A stretch of 64,000 bases of DNA from Pseudomonas sp. Irchel 3E20. GTDB taxonomy: Bacteria > Pseudomonadota > Gammaproteobacteria > Pseudomonadales > Pseudomonadaceae. The position numbers and the translations under genes are program-made. Below, piece after piece: positions 8,498 to 16,706 of this stretch (its first letter is position 1; each line of letters begins with the position of its first letter). Where the stretch lies: the NCBI RefSeq assembly GCF_900187645.1, contig NZ_FYEE01000011.1, forward strand, positions 124,001 to 188,000. Direction: 5' to 3'. Under the pieces are notes generated by a model that did no database searches, was not told the DNA's origin, and saw only the letters and a list, made by a program, of their open reading frames with translations.

Positions 8498-9056
8498 CAC
8501 GCAAGCCCCGCGCAGCCGCGCGCGCGGGCGCCTGCAACTGATCCTGATCCTGGCGCTGGTGATCGGCCCGATGGTGCTGGCCACCGGCATGTACAAATTG
8601 CAGTTCTGGGTGCCGCAAAGCCGCAGCTACCACGGCGAGCTGATCGGCAACGGCCAGACCCGCGCCGACATCGGCGTGCCCGCCCAGGAGCAGCGCTGGC
8701 AAATACTGGTGACCGCGCCCGATGCCTGCGCCGCCGATTGCCAGCAACTGGTGTACCTGGCGCGGCAGATCCAGATCGGCCTGGGCCGCGATGCCTCGCG
8801 CGCCAGCCATGCCCTGGCCAGCGCCGCCCCGGTGGCCGCGGCCTATGACGCCCAGTTGCAGCGCGAATACCCGCAATTACAGCGCTACCCGCTGGACCGC
8901 GCGGCTTACCTCAAGGGCGCGGGTGCCGAGCAGGGGCCGCGCCTGTGGATCGTCGACCCCCACGGCAACCTGGTGCTGCGCTACGACGCCACGATCAAGG
9001 GCAAGGTGCTGCTCAACGACCTGCGCCACCTGCTGAAACTGTCGAACATCGGATAA
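8463..9056 (+). CDS. Membrane-anchored Sco/thioredoxin-like protein of the cox locus
   Basis: A 197-residue protein usually annotated hypothetical. It has one N-terminal helix (LQLILILALVIGPMVLATGM) and a periplasmic domain. Two details resemble Sco/thioredoxin-like proteins: a C-x3-C pair (DACAADCQQL) where Sco proteins bind copper, and a C-terminal segment LWIVDPHGNLVLRYD followed by a helix, typical of that fold. GGGAGA 7 bases upstream supports ATG 8463; ATG 8475 is an alternative. A role in copper or thiol handling for the oxidase is inference. Confidence 0.8.
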   Translation: MGAAMNPPNTSDTQAPRSRARGRLQLILILALVIGPMVLATGMYKLQFWVPQSRSYHGELIGNGQTRADIGVPAQEQRWQILVTAPDACAADCQQLVYLARQIQIGLGRDASRASHALASAAPVAAAYDAQLQREYPQLQRYPLDRAAYLKGAGAEQGPRLWIVDPHGNLVLRYDATIKGKVLLNDLRHLLKLSNIG

Positions 9057-9066
9057 GGGCATCGTC

Positions 9067-10146
9067 ATGGCCAAACCTGGATTTCGCCTCGCGTTGTTTG
9101 CCACCTTGCTGGCGCTGGTGGTCGTGCTGCTGGGCGCCTACACCCGCCTGACCCACGCCGGCCTCGGCTGCCCGGACTGGCCCGGCTGCTACGGCTTTAT
9201 CAGTGTGCCCAAGAGCGAAGCCCAGTTGGCCCATGCCGAGCTGCACTTTCCCGACACCCCGGTGGAGGCCCACAAGGGCTGGAACGAAATGGTCCACCGC
9301 TATTTCGCCGGCTCCCTGGGGCTGGTGATTCTGCTTTTAGCGGCGCGGGCCTATCGCCATCGGCACCGGCCGGAGCAACCGCTGAAACTGCCGCTGTTCG
9401 TGTTGGCGGTGGTGATTGCCCAAGCCGCGTTCGGCATGTGGACGGTGACCCTCAAACTCTGGCCGCAAGTGGTCACCGGCCATTTGCTCGGCGGCTTCGC
9501 CACCTTGAGCCTGCTGTTTTTGCTGACCTTGCGCCTCTCCGGCGTGCTGCCGGCCCTGACCGTGCCTCGGCGCCTGCAGCATTGGGCGACGGCAGGGCTG
9601 TTGTTGGTGATCGGGCAAATCGCCCTGGGCGGTTGGGTCAGTTCCAACTACGCGGCGGTGGCGTGCATCGACTTCCCCACCTGCCACGGGCAATGGTTGC
9701 CCCCGGCGGATTTTGCCAACGGCTTTCACCTCACCCAGCACATCGGCCCCAATTACCTGGGCGGCCAACTCGACAGCGAGGCGCGCACCGCCATCCACGT
9801 CACCCACCGCATTGGCGCGTTGCTGGTGACCCTGGTGTTGCTAGGCCTGGCGTGGCAGTTGCGCGCGGTGGGCATGACGCGCCTGGCCGCCCTGGTGCTG
9901 GTGGCGTTGGCGGCGCAGGTCGGCCTGGGCATCAGCAATGTGCTGTTTCACCTGCCGCTGCCGGTGGCAGTGGCCCACAACGCCGGGGGGGCGGCGCTGC
10001 TGCTGACCCTGGTGCTGGTCAATTACCACGCACGCACCAGCCTGGTGCGGGTGCGGCGCCCGGCATTCGCGGGTTGGCGGCTCAGCCCACGCAAACAGGC
10101 CAACGGCCTCATCACAATCAAAGGAGAGATGCCATGGCGACCTTGA
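9067..10146 (+). CDS. ctaA: Heme A synthase (CtaA/COX15)
   Basis: Oxidises heme O to heme A for the oxidase. It is 359 residues with about eight membrane helices in two four-helix halves. Conserved family motifs are AYTRLTHAGLGCPDWPGCYGF near the N-terminus, NEMVHRYFAGSLGL with its heme-ligand His, and the second-half VTHRIGALLVT and VAHNAGGAALLL. The 3' end overlaps the start of ctaB by 13 bases, so the two heme A genes are probably translationally coupled. Confidence 0.95.
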   Translation: MAKPGFRLALFATLLALVVVLLGAYTRLTHAGLGCPDWPGCYGFISVPKSEAQLAHAELHFPDTPVEAHKGWNEMVHRYFAGSLGLVILLLAARAYRHRHRPEQPLKLPLFVLAVVIAQAAFGMWTVTLKLWPQVVTGHLLGGFATLSLLFLLTLRLSGVLPALTVPRRLQHWATAGLLLVIGQIALGGWVSSNYAAVACIDFPTCHGQWLPPADFANGFHLTQHIGPNYLGGQLDSEARTAIHVTHRIGALLVTLVLLGLAWQLRAVGMTRLAALVLVALAAQVGLGISNVLFHLPLPVAVAHNAGGAALLLTLVLVNYHARTSLVRVRRPAFAGWRLSPRKQANGLITIKGEMPWRP

Positions 10147-11033
10147 TCGGCGAACGTCACAGCCAGGCGATCTGGCGCGACTACCTGGAGCTGACCAAAC
10201 CCAAAGTGGTGGTGCTGATGCTCATCACCTCGTTGGTCGGCATGTTCCTGGCCACCCGCGCCGGGGTGCCGTGGACGGTGCTGGTGTTCGGTAACCTGGG
10301 CATCGCCCTGTGTGCCGGCGGCGCGGCGGCGGTCAACCACGTGGTGGACCGGCGCATCGATGCCGTGATGGCGCGCACCCACAAGCGGCCCCTGGCCGAG
10401 GGCCGGGTGTCGCCCGCCGCCGCGCTGACCTTTGCCATGGCCCTGGCGGTGCTGGGGCTGGCCTTGCTGCTGGCGTTCACCAACCCGTTGGCAGCCTGGC
10501 TGACCCTGGCCTCGCTGCTCGGCTACGCGGTGGTCTACACCGGGTTTCTCAAGCGTGCCACGCCGCAGAACATCGTCATCGGGGGCCTGGCCGGGGCCGC
10601 GCCGCCGCTGCTGGGCTGGGTGGCAGTGACCGGGCACATCAGCGCCGAACCGCTGTTGCTGGTGCTGATTATCTTCGCCTGGACGCCGCCGCACTTCTGG
10701 GCCCTGGCCATCCACCGCAAGGAGGAATACGCCAAGGCTGACATCCCGATGCTGCCGGTGACCCACGGCGAGCACTACACCAAGGTGCATATCCTGCTGT
10801 ACACCTGCGTGCTGCTGGCCGTGAGCCTGATGCCCTACGTGATCCGCATGAGCGGCATGCTCTATCTGCTGTGTGCCCTGGGCCTGGGCGCGAAGTTTCT
10901 GCATTGGGCCTGGGTGTTGTACCGTGGCGGTCGGCCGCACGCGGCGATCAACACCTTCAAGTACTCTATCTACTACTTGTTCCTGCTGTTTATCGCCCTG
11001 CTCGTAGACCACTACCTAGTGTTGAACCTATGA
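10134..11033 (+). CDS. ctaB: Protoheme IX farnesyltransferase (heme O synthase)
   Basis: Polytopic UbiA-family prenyltransferase of 299 residues that farnesylates heme B to heme O (also called cyoE). Key motifs are the first Asp-rich motif in NHVVDRRIDAVMARTHKRPLA and the second around HRKEEYAKADIPMLPV. The start MATLIGERHSQAIWRDYLELTKPK follows an AAGGAGAGATGCC ribosome binding site. It overlaps ctaA at its start and the Sco gene by four bases (ATGA) at its end. Confidence 0.96.
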   Translation: MATLIGERHSQAIWRDYLELTKPKVVVLMLITSLVGMFLATRAGVPWTVLVFGNLGIALCAGGAAAVNHVVDRRIDAVMARTHKRPLAEGRVSPAAALTFAMALAVLGLALLLAFTNPLAAWLTLASLLGYAVVYTGFLKRATPQNIVIGGLAGAAPPLLGWVAVTGHISAEPLLLVLIIFAWTPPHFWALAIHRKEEYAKADIPMLPVTHGEHYTKVHILLYTCVLLAVSLMPYVIRMSGMLYLLCALGLGAKFLHWAWVLYRGGRPHAAINTFKYSIYYLFLLFIALLVDHYLVLNL

Positions 11034-11665
11034 CTCGAACTCAGAAAACCGTTTTCATCCTCGTCGCCCTGGTGGCCCTGGTCATGGGCCTGACCGTCAA
11101 TAAAGTGCTCACGGGCAAGGGCCAGGGCGACCCCACCGCGCTGATCGACGCCGGCATCATCCTGCTGCCGCAAAGCCGCAACCTGCCGGATGTGCAGATG
11201 ACCAACCAGGAAGGCCAGAGCGTCACGGTCAATGAACTCAAGGGTAAATGGAGCCTGTTGTTCTTCGGCTACACCTTTTGCCCGGACATCTGCCCCACCA
11301 CCTTGGCCCAACTGCGCCAGATCAAGAGCGAGCTGCCCAAGGAGGCGGTGGACAACCTGCAAATCGTGCTGGTCAGCGTCGACCCCAACCGCGACAACCC
11401 CACGCAGCTCAAGCAATACCTGGGCTACTTCGACCCGCAGTTCGTGGGGCTGACCGGCGCTAACGTGGAGGATGTGCAGAAGGTCGCTAACGCGGTAAGC
11501 ATCCCGTTCATCCCGGCCGACATCAACAAGCCCAACTACACGGTGGACCATAGCGGCAACCTCGCCGTGATCGGCCCGGACGGCACCCAGCGCGGCTTCA
11601 TTCGCGCGCCGTTGAACAACCAGAAACTGGTGGCCCAGTTGCCGGAACTGCTCAAACGCCCTTAA
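11030..11665 (+). CDS. SCO1/SenC family copper chaperone
   Basis: A 211-residue protein with an N-terminal membrane anchor (TVFILVALVALVMGLTVN) and a thioredoxin-like periplasmic domain. The copper site is visible: FGYTFCPDICPTTLAQL (C-x3-C) and the distant His in YTVDHSGNLAVIGPDG. Sco proteins mature the CuA centre of subunit II. It is the last gene of the cox cluster, coupled to ctaB by an ATGA overlap and followed by a strong terminator. Confidence 0.96.
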   Translation: MTRTQKTVFILVALVALVMGLTVNKVLTGKGQGDPTALIDAGIILLPQSRNLPDVQMTNQEGQSVTVNELKGKWSLLFFGYTFCPDICPTTLAQLRQIKSELPKEAVDNLQIVLVSVDPNRDNPTQLKQYLGYFDPQFVGLTGANVEDVQKVANAVSIPFIPADINKPNYTVDHSGNLAVIGPDGTQRGFIRAPLNNQKLVAQLPELLKRP

Positions 11666-11683
11666 GCCTGGGCCGTTGCGCAA

Positions 11684-11716
11684 AAAAAGGGGGCGCAATC
11701 GATGCGCCCCCTTTTT
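11684..11716. terminator. Bidirectional Rho-independent terminator
   Basis: A perfect 13-bp stem (AAAAAGGGGGCGC / GCGCCCCCTTTTT) with a 7-base loop lies between the convergent Sco gene and metQ. A-run and T-run on both flanks mean it can stop transcription from either side. Confidence 0.93.
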
Positions 11717-11732
11717 CGTGTTAACGCAGCAA

Positions 11733-12506
11733 TCAGAACGCCGGCACGACCGCGCCTTTGTATTTTTCCAAGATGAAGGCTTTTACTTCCGGGCTATGCA
11801 GCGCGGTGACCAGCTTCTTCATGGCCTCGCTGTCCTTGTTGTCCGGGCGGGCCACCAAGATGTTCACGTAAGGCGAGTCTTTGCCTTCGATCACCAGGGC
11901 GTCCTTGGCCGGGTCGAGCTTGGCTTCCAGCGCGTAGTTGGTGTTGATGAGCGCCAGGTCAACCTGGGTCAGCACGCGTGGGATGGTGGCGGCTTCCAGT
12001 TCGCGGAACTTGAGGCCTTTTTCGTTCACGGTGATGTCTTTGATGGTCGCCAGGATGTTCGTGGCGTCCTTCAACTTAATCACGCCAGCCTTATCCAGCA
12101 GCAGCAAGGCGCGGCCGCCGTTGGTGGCGTCGTTGGGGATCACCACGGTGGCGCCGCTTGGCAGTTCGGCCAGTTTTTTGAATTTGCTGGAGTAGGCGCC
12201 CAGGGGCTCCAGGTGCACACCAGCCACGCTCACCAAGTGAGTGCCCTTGGCCTTGTTGAACTCATCCAGGTACGGCTGGTGCTGGAAGAAGTTGGCGTCC
12301 AGGCGTTTTTCGGCCACTTGCACGTTGGGCTGCACGTAGTCGGTGAACTCCTTGACCTTGAGGGTCACGCCTTCTTTTTCCAGGGCCGGTTTGAGGAAGT
12401 TGAGAATCTCGGCGTGGGGCACCGGTGTGGCGGCCACGGTCAGGGTCTCGGCGGCCTGAGCGGAAAAGGCTGCAACGGCAGCGAATGCGACGAGTAGTTT
12501 TTTCAT
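11733..12506 (-). CDS. metQ: Methionine ABC transporter substrate-binding protein MetQ
   Basis: Periplasmic NlpA-family binding protein of 257 residues. The signal peptide (about 1-19, ending SAQAAE) lacks a lipobox Cys, so it is predicted to be soluble rather than a lipoprotein. Family motifs include VAATPVPHAEIL, FTDYVQPN, DANFFQHQPYLDEFN, PNDATNGGRALLLL and INTNYA. It is the last gene of metN-metI-metQ; it captures D/L-methionine for the permease. Confidence 0.95.
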   Translation of the reverse strand: MKKLLVAFAAVAAFSAQAAETLTVAATPVPHAEILNFLKPALEKEGVTLKVKEFTDYVQPNVQVAEKRLDANFFQHQPYLDEFNKAKGTHLVSVAGVHLEPLGAYSSKFKKLAELPSGATVVIPNDATNGGRALLLLDKAGVIKLKDATNILATIKDITVNEKGLKFRELEAATIPRVLTQVDLALINTNYALEAKLDPAKDALVIEGKDSPYVNILVARPDNKDSEAMKKLVTALHSPEVKAFILEKYKGAVVPAF

Positions 12507-12554
12507 CCAGCAGACTCCTTGTTCAGACAGGTCCGGCCAAACCGGCGGTTGTCT

Positions 12555-13229
12555 TTATTTTCGGGAAAAGTGCACCACCAGCTTATCGCCGACGGTTTGC
12601 AGAACTTGGACCAGCACCAGCAACAGCACCACGGTGACCACCATCACATCGGTTTGGAAGCGCTGGTAGCCGAAGCGGATCGCCAGGTCACCCAGGCCAC
12701 CGGCGCCGACCACACCGGCCATTGCCGTGTAGGAAACCAGCGTGATCGCTGTAACCGTAATCGCCGCGAAGATGCCGGGGCGAGCCTCGGGCAGCAGCGC
12801 GTTGGTGATGATCTGCCGTGTGGTGGCGCCCATGGACTGAGTCGCTTCAATGATGCCGCGATCCACTTCCCGCAGGGCGGTTTCCACCAGCCGCGCGAAG
12901 AACGGCGTGGCGCCGACCACCAGGGGGGGAATCGCGCCCGCCACACCCAGCGACGTGCCGGTGATGAGCACCGTGAACGGAATCATCACGATCAACAGGA
13001 TGATGAACGGCAGCGAGCGCAGGATGTTCACGATCAGCGACAGCAGGGCATAGAGGCTTTTTTGCTCCAGCAGTTGGCGCGGGCTGCACAAAAACAGCAG
13101 CACGCCCAGGGGCAGGCCCAGCAGGACGGTGAACAGCAGCGAGCCGCCGAGCATCATCAGGGTGTCGCCGGTGGCGAGCCAGATTTCGTACCAGTCGATA
13201 TTGGCGAAGAAACTCACAAACGCTTCCAT
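12555..13229 (-). CDS. metI: Methionine ABC transporter permease MetI
   Basis: A 224-residue inner-membrane permease with five or six helices. The EAA loop is visible as ALREVDRGIIEATQSMGAT, and the region ITVTAITLVSYTAMAGVVGAGGLG is typical of MetI. It overlaps metN by a single base, which indicates coupling. It forms the translocation pore for methionine imported by MetQ. Confidence 0.96.
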   Translation of the reverse strand: MEAFVSFFANIDWYEIWLATGDTLMMLGGSLLFTVLLGLPLGVLLFLCSPRQLLEQKSLYALLSLIVNILRSLPFIILLIVMIPFTVLITGTSLGVAGAIPPLVVGATPFFARLVETALREVDRGIIEATQSMGATTRQIITNALLPEARPGIFAAITVTAITLVSYTAMAGVVGAGGLGDLAIRFGYQRFQTDVMVVTVVLLLVLVQVLQTVGDKLVVHFSRK

Positions 13230-14236
13230 CAGCGCAGCACCTCCATGTGGACATCGGCCGCGGTGAAGCGGGCAAAGGCCGCTTCCATGTCACCGCCGGT
13301 GATGGCCAGGGTCAGTTGGCCGTAAGGCGTGTCTTTGATGCGGTCGATACGGCCGGCGAGGATGCTGTAGTCCACCCCCGTTTCGCGGGCGACGGTGCCC
13401 AGCAATGGTGCGTAGGTCGCGTCGCCCTGGAAGGTCAGACGTACGATGCGGCCTGGCACGTGGGCGAAGTCGTCGCGTTGCTCGCTTTCGTCGATCTGCT
13501 CAGCTTCCTGGACAAAACGCTTGGTGGTCGGGTGCTTGGGGTGCAGGAACACGTCGGCCACCGAACCCTGCTCGACGATCACGCCAGCATCCATCACCGC
13601 GACTTGGTCGCAAACCCGGCGGATCACGTCCATTTCATGGGTAATCAGCACGATGGTCAGGTTCAGTTCGCGGTTGATCTCGGCCAGCAATTGCAGGACA
13701 GACGCCGTGGTTTGCGGGTCAAGGGCGCTAGTGGCTTCGTCGCACAGCAGGATTTTCGGCTTGGTGGCCAGGGCGCGGGCGATGCCGACCCTTTGCTTCT
13801 GGCCGCCGGACAACTGCGCCGGGTACTTCTTGGCGTGGTCCTGCAGGCCTACCCGGGCCAGCAACTCGGCGACGCGGCGCTCGATCTCGCTGCGCGACAG
13901 TTCGCCGGCCAGGGTCAGCGGCAGCGCGACGTTGTCGGCCACGGTCTTGGAGGCCAACAGGTTGAAGTGTTGGAAAATCATCCCGACCTGCTGGCGGAAG
14001 CGGCGTAGGCCTTTGGCGTCGAGGGCGGTGACTTCTTCACCGTCCACCGTGATGATGCCGCCGCTTGGCTCTTCCAGACGGTTTATCAGACGCAGCAGGG
14101 TGCTTTTTCCTGCACCGGAATGGCCGATCAGGCCGAAGACCTGACCGTTCTCCACCCGCAAATTCGTCGGGTGCAGGGCGGGAATATCCTTGCCGGAAAC
14201 CCGGTAGGTTTTGTGGATGTTTTGAAACTCGATCAC
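13229..14236 (-). CDS. metN: Methionine ABC transporter ATP-binding protein MetN
   Basis: Cytoplasmic ATPase of 335 residues. Walker A is GHSGAGKSTL, the ABC signature is LSGGQKQRVGIARAL, and Walker B is ILLCDEATSALDP. The C-terminal 90 residues form the NIL (ACT-like) regulatory domain that binds methionine and inhibits transport. It is the first gene of metNIQ. No SAM riboswitch was recognised upstream, as expected for Pseudomonas. Confidence 0.97.
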   Translation of the reverse strand: MIEFQNIHKTYRVSGKDIPALHPTNLRVENGQVFGLIGHSGAGKSTLLRLINRLEEPSGGIITVDGEEVTALDAKGLRRFRQQVGMIFQHFNLLASKTVADNVALPLTLAGELSRSEIERRVAELLARVGLQDHAKKYPAQLSGGQKQRVGIARALATKPKILLCDEATSALDPQTTASVLQLLAEINRELNLTIVLITHEMDVIRRVCDQVAVMDAGVIVEQGSVADVFLHPKHPTTKRFVQEAEQIDESEQRDDFAHVPGRIVRLTFQGDATYAPLLGTVARETGVDYSILAGRIDRIKDTPYGQLTLAITGGDMEAAFARFTAADVHMEVLR

Positions 14237-14499
14237 GTAGCGAACCTTGTGGGGCGCGTTAGAAAAGGGGCAGCGGTAAGCCGGGCGCGCATTTTAGCCT
14301 GTCCGTATAGAGGTTCTTAGCATTTATTTCGCAATGAACCAACGATTTGGCAATAACGCGAGCAAAGGTCATAAAAAAGGAACGGCGCCTACAACCACCA
14401 GTCATTACTTAAGCAACTCGAAACTCCCGGGTGCCGTGCCCGGGTTTTTGCCCCCAGCGCCGCCATGGTTGCGGCCCGCAAACGAGGAGTTTTTGTCTG

Positions 14500-16641
14500 A
14501 TGAGCACGAAAAAACCAGCCCCGCCGCCCAAGAGCGAGCTAGCGGGCACCGACACCGCTGACCGCGCCAACACCAACGCCAAGTTGCAGAGCCTGGAGCG
14601 CTTCCGTTCCGACGCCACCGGCCAGGCCCTGCGCACCAACCAGGGCGTGAAAATCGCCGACAACCAGAACACTCTGAAGGTCGGCGCACGTGGGCCTTCG
14701 CTGCTGGAAGACTTCATCATGCGTGAGAAAATCACGCACTTTGACCATGAGCGGATTCCCGAACGCATCGTCCACGCCCGCGGAACTGGCGCCCATGGTT
14801 ACTTCCAGAGCTATGCCGACCACTCGGCCCTGACCAAGGCCGGGTTCCTAACCGACCCGCAGAAGAAAACCCCGGTGTTCGTGCGCTTTTCCACGGTGCA
14901 GGGGCCCCGTGGTTCCGGGGACACCGTGCGGGATGTGCGGGGTTTCGCGGTGAAGTTTTTTACCGACGAAGGTAATTTCGATTTGGTCGGCAACAACATG
15001 CCGGTGTTTTTCATACAGGACGCGATTAAGTTTCCCGACTTCGTCCACGCGGTAAAACCCGAGCCCCACAACGAAATACCTACCGGCGGCTCGGCTCACG
15101 ACACGTTTTGGGACTTTGTCTCCCTGCAACCGGAGTCGGCACACATGGTGATCTGGGCCATGTCCGACCGAGCCATTCCTAAAAGCCTACGCACCATGCA
15201 GGGTTTTGGGGTGCACAGCTTTCGCCTGATTAACGCTGAGGGCCGGTCCAGCTTCGTCAAGTTCCACTGGCGGCCGGCCGCCGGCACCTGTTCGCTGGTG
15301 TGGGACGAAGCGCAGAAGCTGGCGGGCAAGGATACCGACTACCATCGCCGGGACCTGTGGGAAGCCATCGAGTGCGGGGATTACCCGGAGTGGGAATTCG
15401 GCGTGCAGATCATCGCCGAAGAAGACGAGCACACGTTCGACTTCGACATTCTCGACCCCACCAAGTTGATCCCCGAAGAGCTGGTACCCATCACGCCCCT
15501 GGGCAAAATGGTGCTCAACCGCAACCCGGACAACTTCTTCGCCGAAACCGAGCAAGTGGCGTTCTGCCCTGGGCATATCGTGCCGGGCATCGACTTTTCC
15601 AATGACCCGTTGCTACAAGGCCGGCTGTTTTCCTACACAGATACCCAGATCAGCCGGCTGGGCGGGCCGAATTTTCATGAGCTACCCATCAACCGCCCTG
15701 TCGCGCCATTCCACAATGGCCAGCGCGACGCCATGCACCGCACCACCATCGACAAAGGTCGGGCCTCGTATGAGCCCAACTCCATCGATGGCGGCTGGCC
15801 AAAGGAAACCCCTGCGGCCGCACGGGATGGCGGCTTCGAGAGCTACCCAGAGCGTATCGACGCGCACAAGATTCGCCAGCGTAGCGAGTCGTTCAGCGAC
15901 CACTTCTCCCAGGCGCGGCTGTTTTTTCGCAGCATGAGCAAGCACGAGCAAGAGCACATCATCGCGGCGTACAGCTTTGAGCTGGGCAAGGTCGAGCGCG
16001 AGTTCATTCGTGCGCGCCAGGTCAACGAGATCCTGGCCAATATCGACCTGGAACTGGCTCGCCGCGTGGCGCACAACCTGGGCCTGCCGGCGCCGACCCA
16101 GGGCACGCAGGTCGAACGCAAGACCAAGCCTGAGCGTTCGCCGGCGCTGAGCCAGGTAAACCTGCTGTCGGGAGACATCAAGACGCGCAAGGTGGCGATA
16201 CTGGCCGCCAACGGTGTGGACGGGGCGGCAATCAGTGCGCTGAAAAAAGCCCTTGAGGCCGCTGGTGCCCACGCCAAGTTGCTGGGGCCGACCTCGGCGC
16301 CGGTCACCACTGCTGATGGCAAGGTACTCGCGGTGGATGGCTCCATGGAGGGGCTGCCCTCGGTGGCGTTCGACGCGGTGTTTGTGCCCGGTGGTGCCAA
16401 ATCGGTACAGGCTTTGAGCACCGATGGGGTGGCGCTGCACTACCTGTTGGAGGCCTACAAGCATTTGAAGGCGATTGCCTTGGCCGGTGAGGCCAAGCAG
16501 TTGTTGCAAGTGCTGCACCTGGAGGCTGATGCGGGGTTGATCGTGGGCGCGGACGCCAAGGCGTTAAAGGCGTTCTTTGCCGCAATCGCCCAGCATCGGG
16601 TCTGGGCGCGCGAGGCGAAGGCCAAGGGCATACCGGCCTGA
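14500..16641 (+). CDS. katE: Large-subunit catalase HPII with C-terminal DJ-1/PfpI-like domain
   Basis: Heme catalase of 713 residues that disproportionates hydrogen peroxide. The catalytic His is in IPERIVHARGTGAHGYF; the catalytic Asn lies in FDLVGNNMPVFF; the heme-ligand Tyr is in RLFSYTDTQISRLGGPNF. The last ~150 residues (from TRKVAILAANGVDGAAI) form the class I amidotransferase-like domain of large catalases. ATG 14500 is chosen for its ACGAGGAG ribosome binding site; an in-frame upstream ATG adds 23 residues without support. It sits between metN and a putative toxin gene, an order not seen in PAO1. Confidence 0.96.
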   Translation: MSTKKPAPPPKSELAGTDTADRANTNAKLQSLERFRSDATGQALRTNQGVKIADNQNTLKVGARGPSLLEDFIMREKITHFDHERIPERIVHARGTGAHGYFQSYADHSALTKAGFLTDPQKKTPVFVRFSTVQGPRGSGDTVRDVRGFAVKFFTDEGNFDLVGNNMPVFFIQDAIKFPDFVHAVKPEPHNEIPTGGSAHDTFWDFVSLQPESAHMVIWAMSDRAIPKSLRTMQGFGVHSFRLINAEGRSSFVKFHWRPAAGTCSLVWDEAQKLAGKDTDYHRRDLWEAIECGDYPEWEFGVQIIAEEDEHTFDFDILDPTKLIPEELVPITPLGKMVLNRNPDNFFAETEQVAFCPGHIVPGIDFSNDPLLQGRLFSYTDTQISRLGGPNFHELPINRPVAPFHNGQRDAMHRTTIDKGRASYEPNSIDGGWPKETPAAARDGGFESYPERIDAHKIRQRSESFSDHFSQARLFFRSMSKHEQEHIIAAYSFELGKVEREFIRARQVNEILANIDLELARRVAHNLGLPAPTQGTQVERKTKPERSPALSQVNLLSGDIKTRKVAILAANGVDGAAISALKKALEAAGAHAKLLGPTSAPVTTADGKVLAVDGSMEGLPSVAFDAVFVPGGAKSVQALSTDGVALHYLLEAYKHLKAIALAGEAKQLLQVLHLEADAGLIVGADAKALKAFFAAIAQHRVWAREAKAKGIPA

Positions 16642-16667
16642 CTCGCGGCCTCTGATCGCCGCGTCAA

Positions 16668-16697
16668 GCCCGTTCCCACCGTGATGTGGGAACGGGC
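16668..16697. terminator. Hairpin between katE and the putative toxin gene
   Basis: A perfect 12-bp inverted repeat (GCCCGTTCCCAC / GTGGGAACGGGC) with a 6-base loop lies between convergent stops. It has no long T-run, so it may be a REP-like element or an mRNA-end hairpin rather than a canonical intrinsic terminator. Confidence 0.6.
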
Positions 16698-16706
16698 CGG
16701 CAGGTC

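Noticed and set aside
14237..14499. Possible SAM or methionine riboswitch upstream of metN
   Set aside because: No conserved riboswitch core was seen and such elements are not typical for metN in Pseudomonas.
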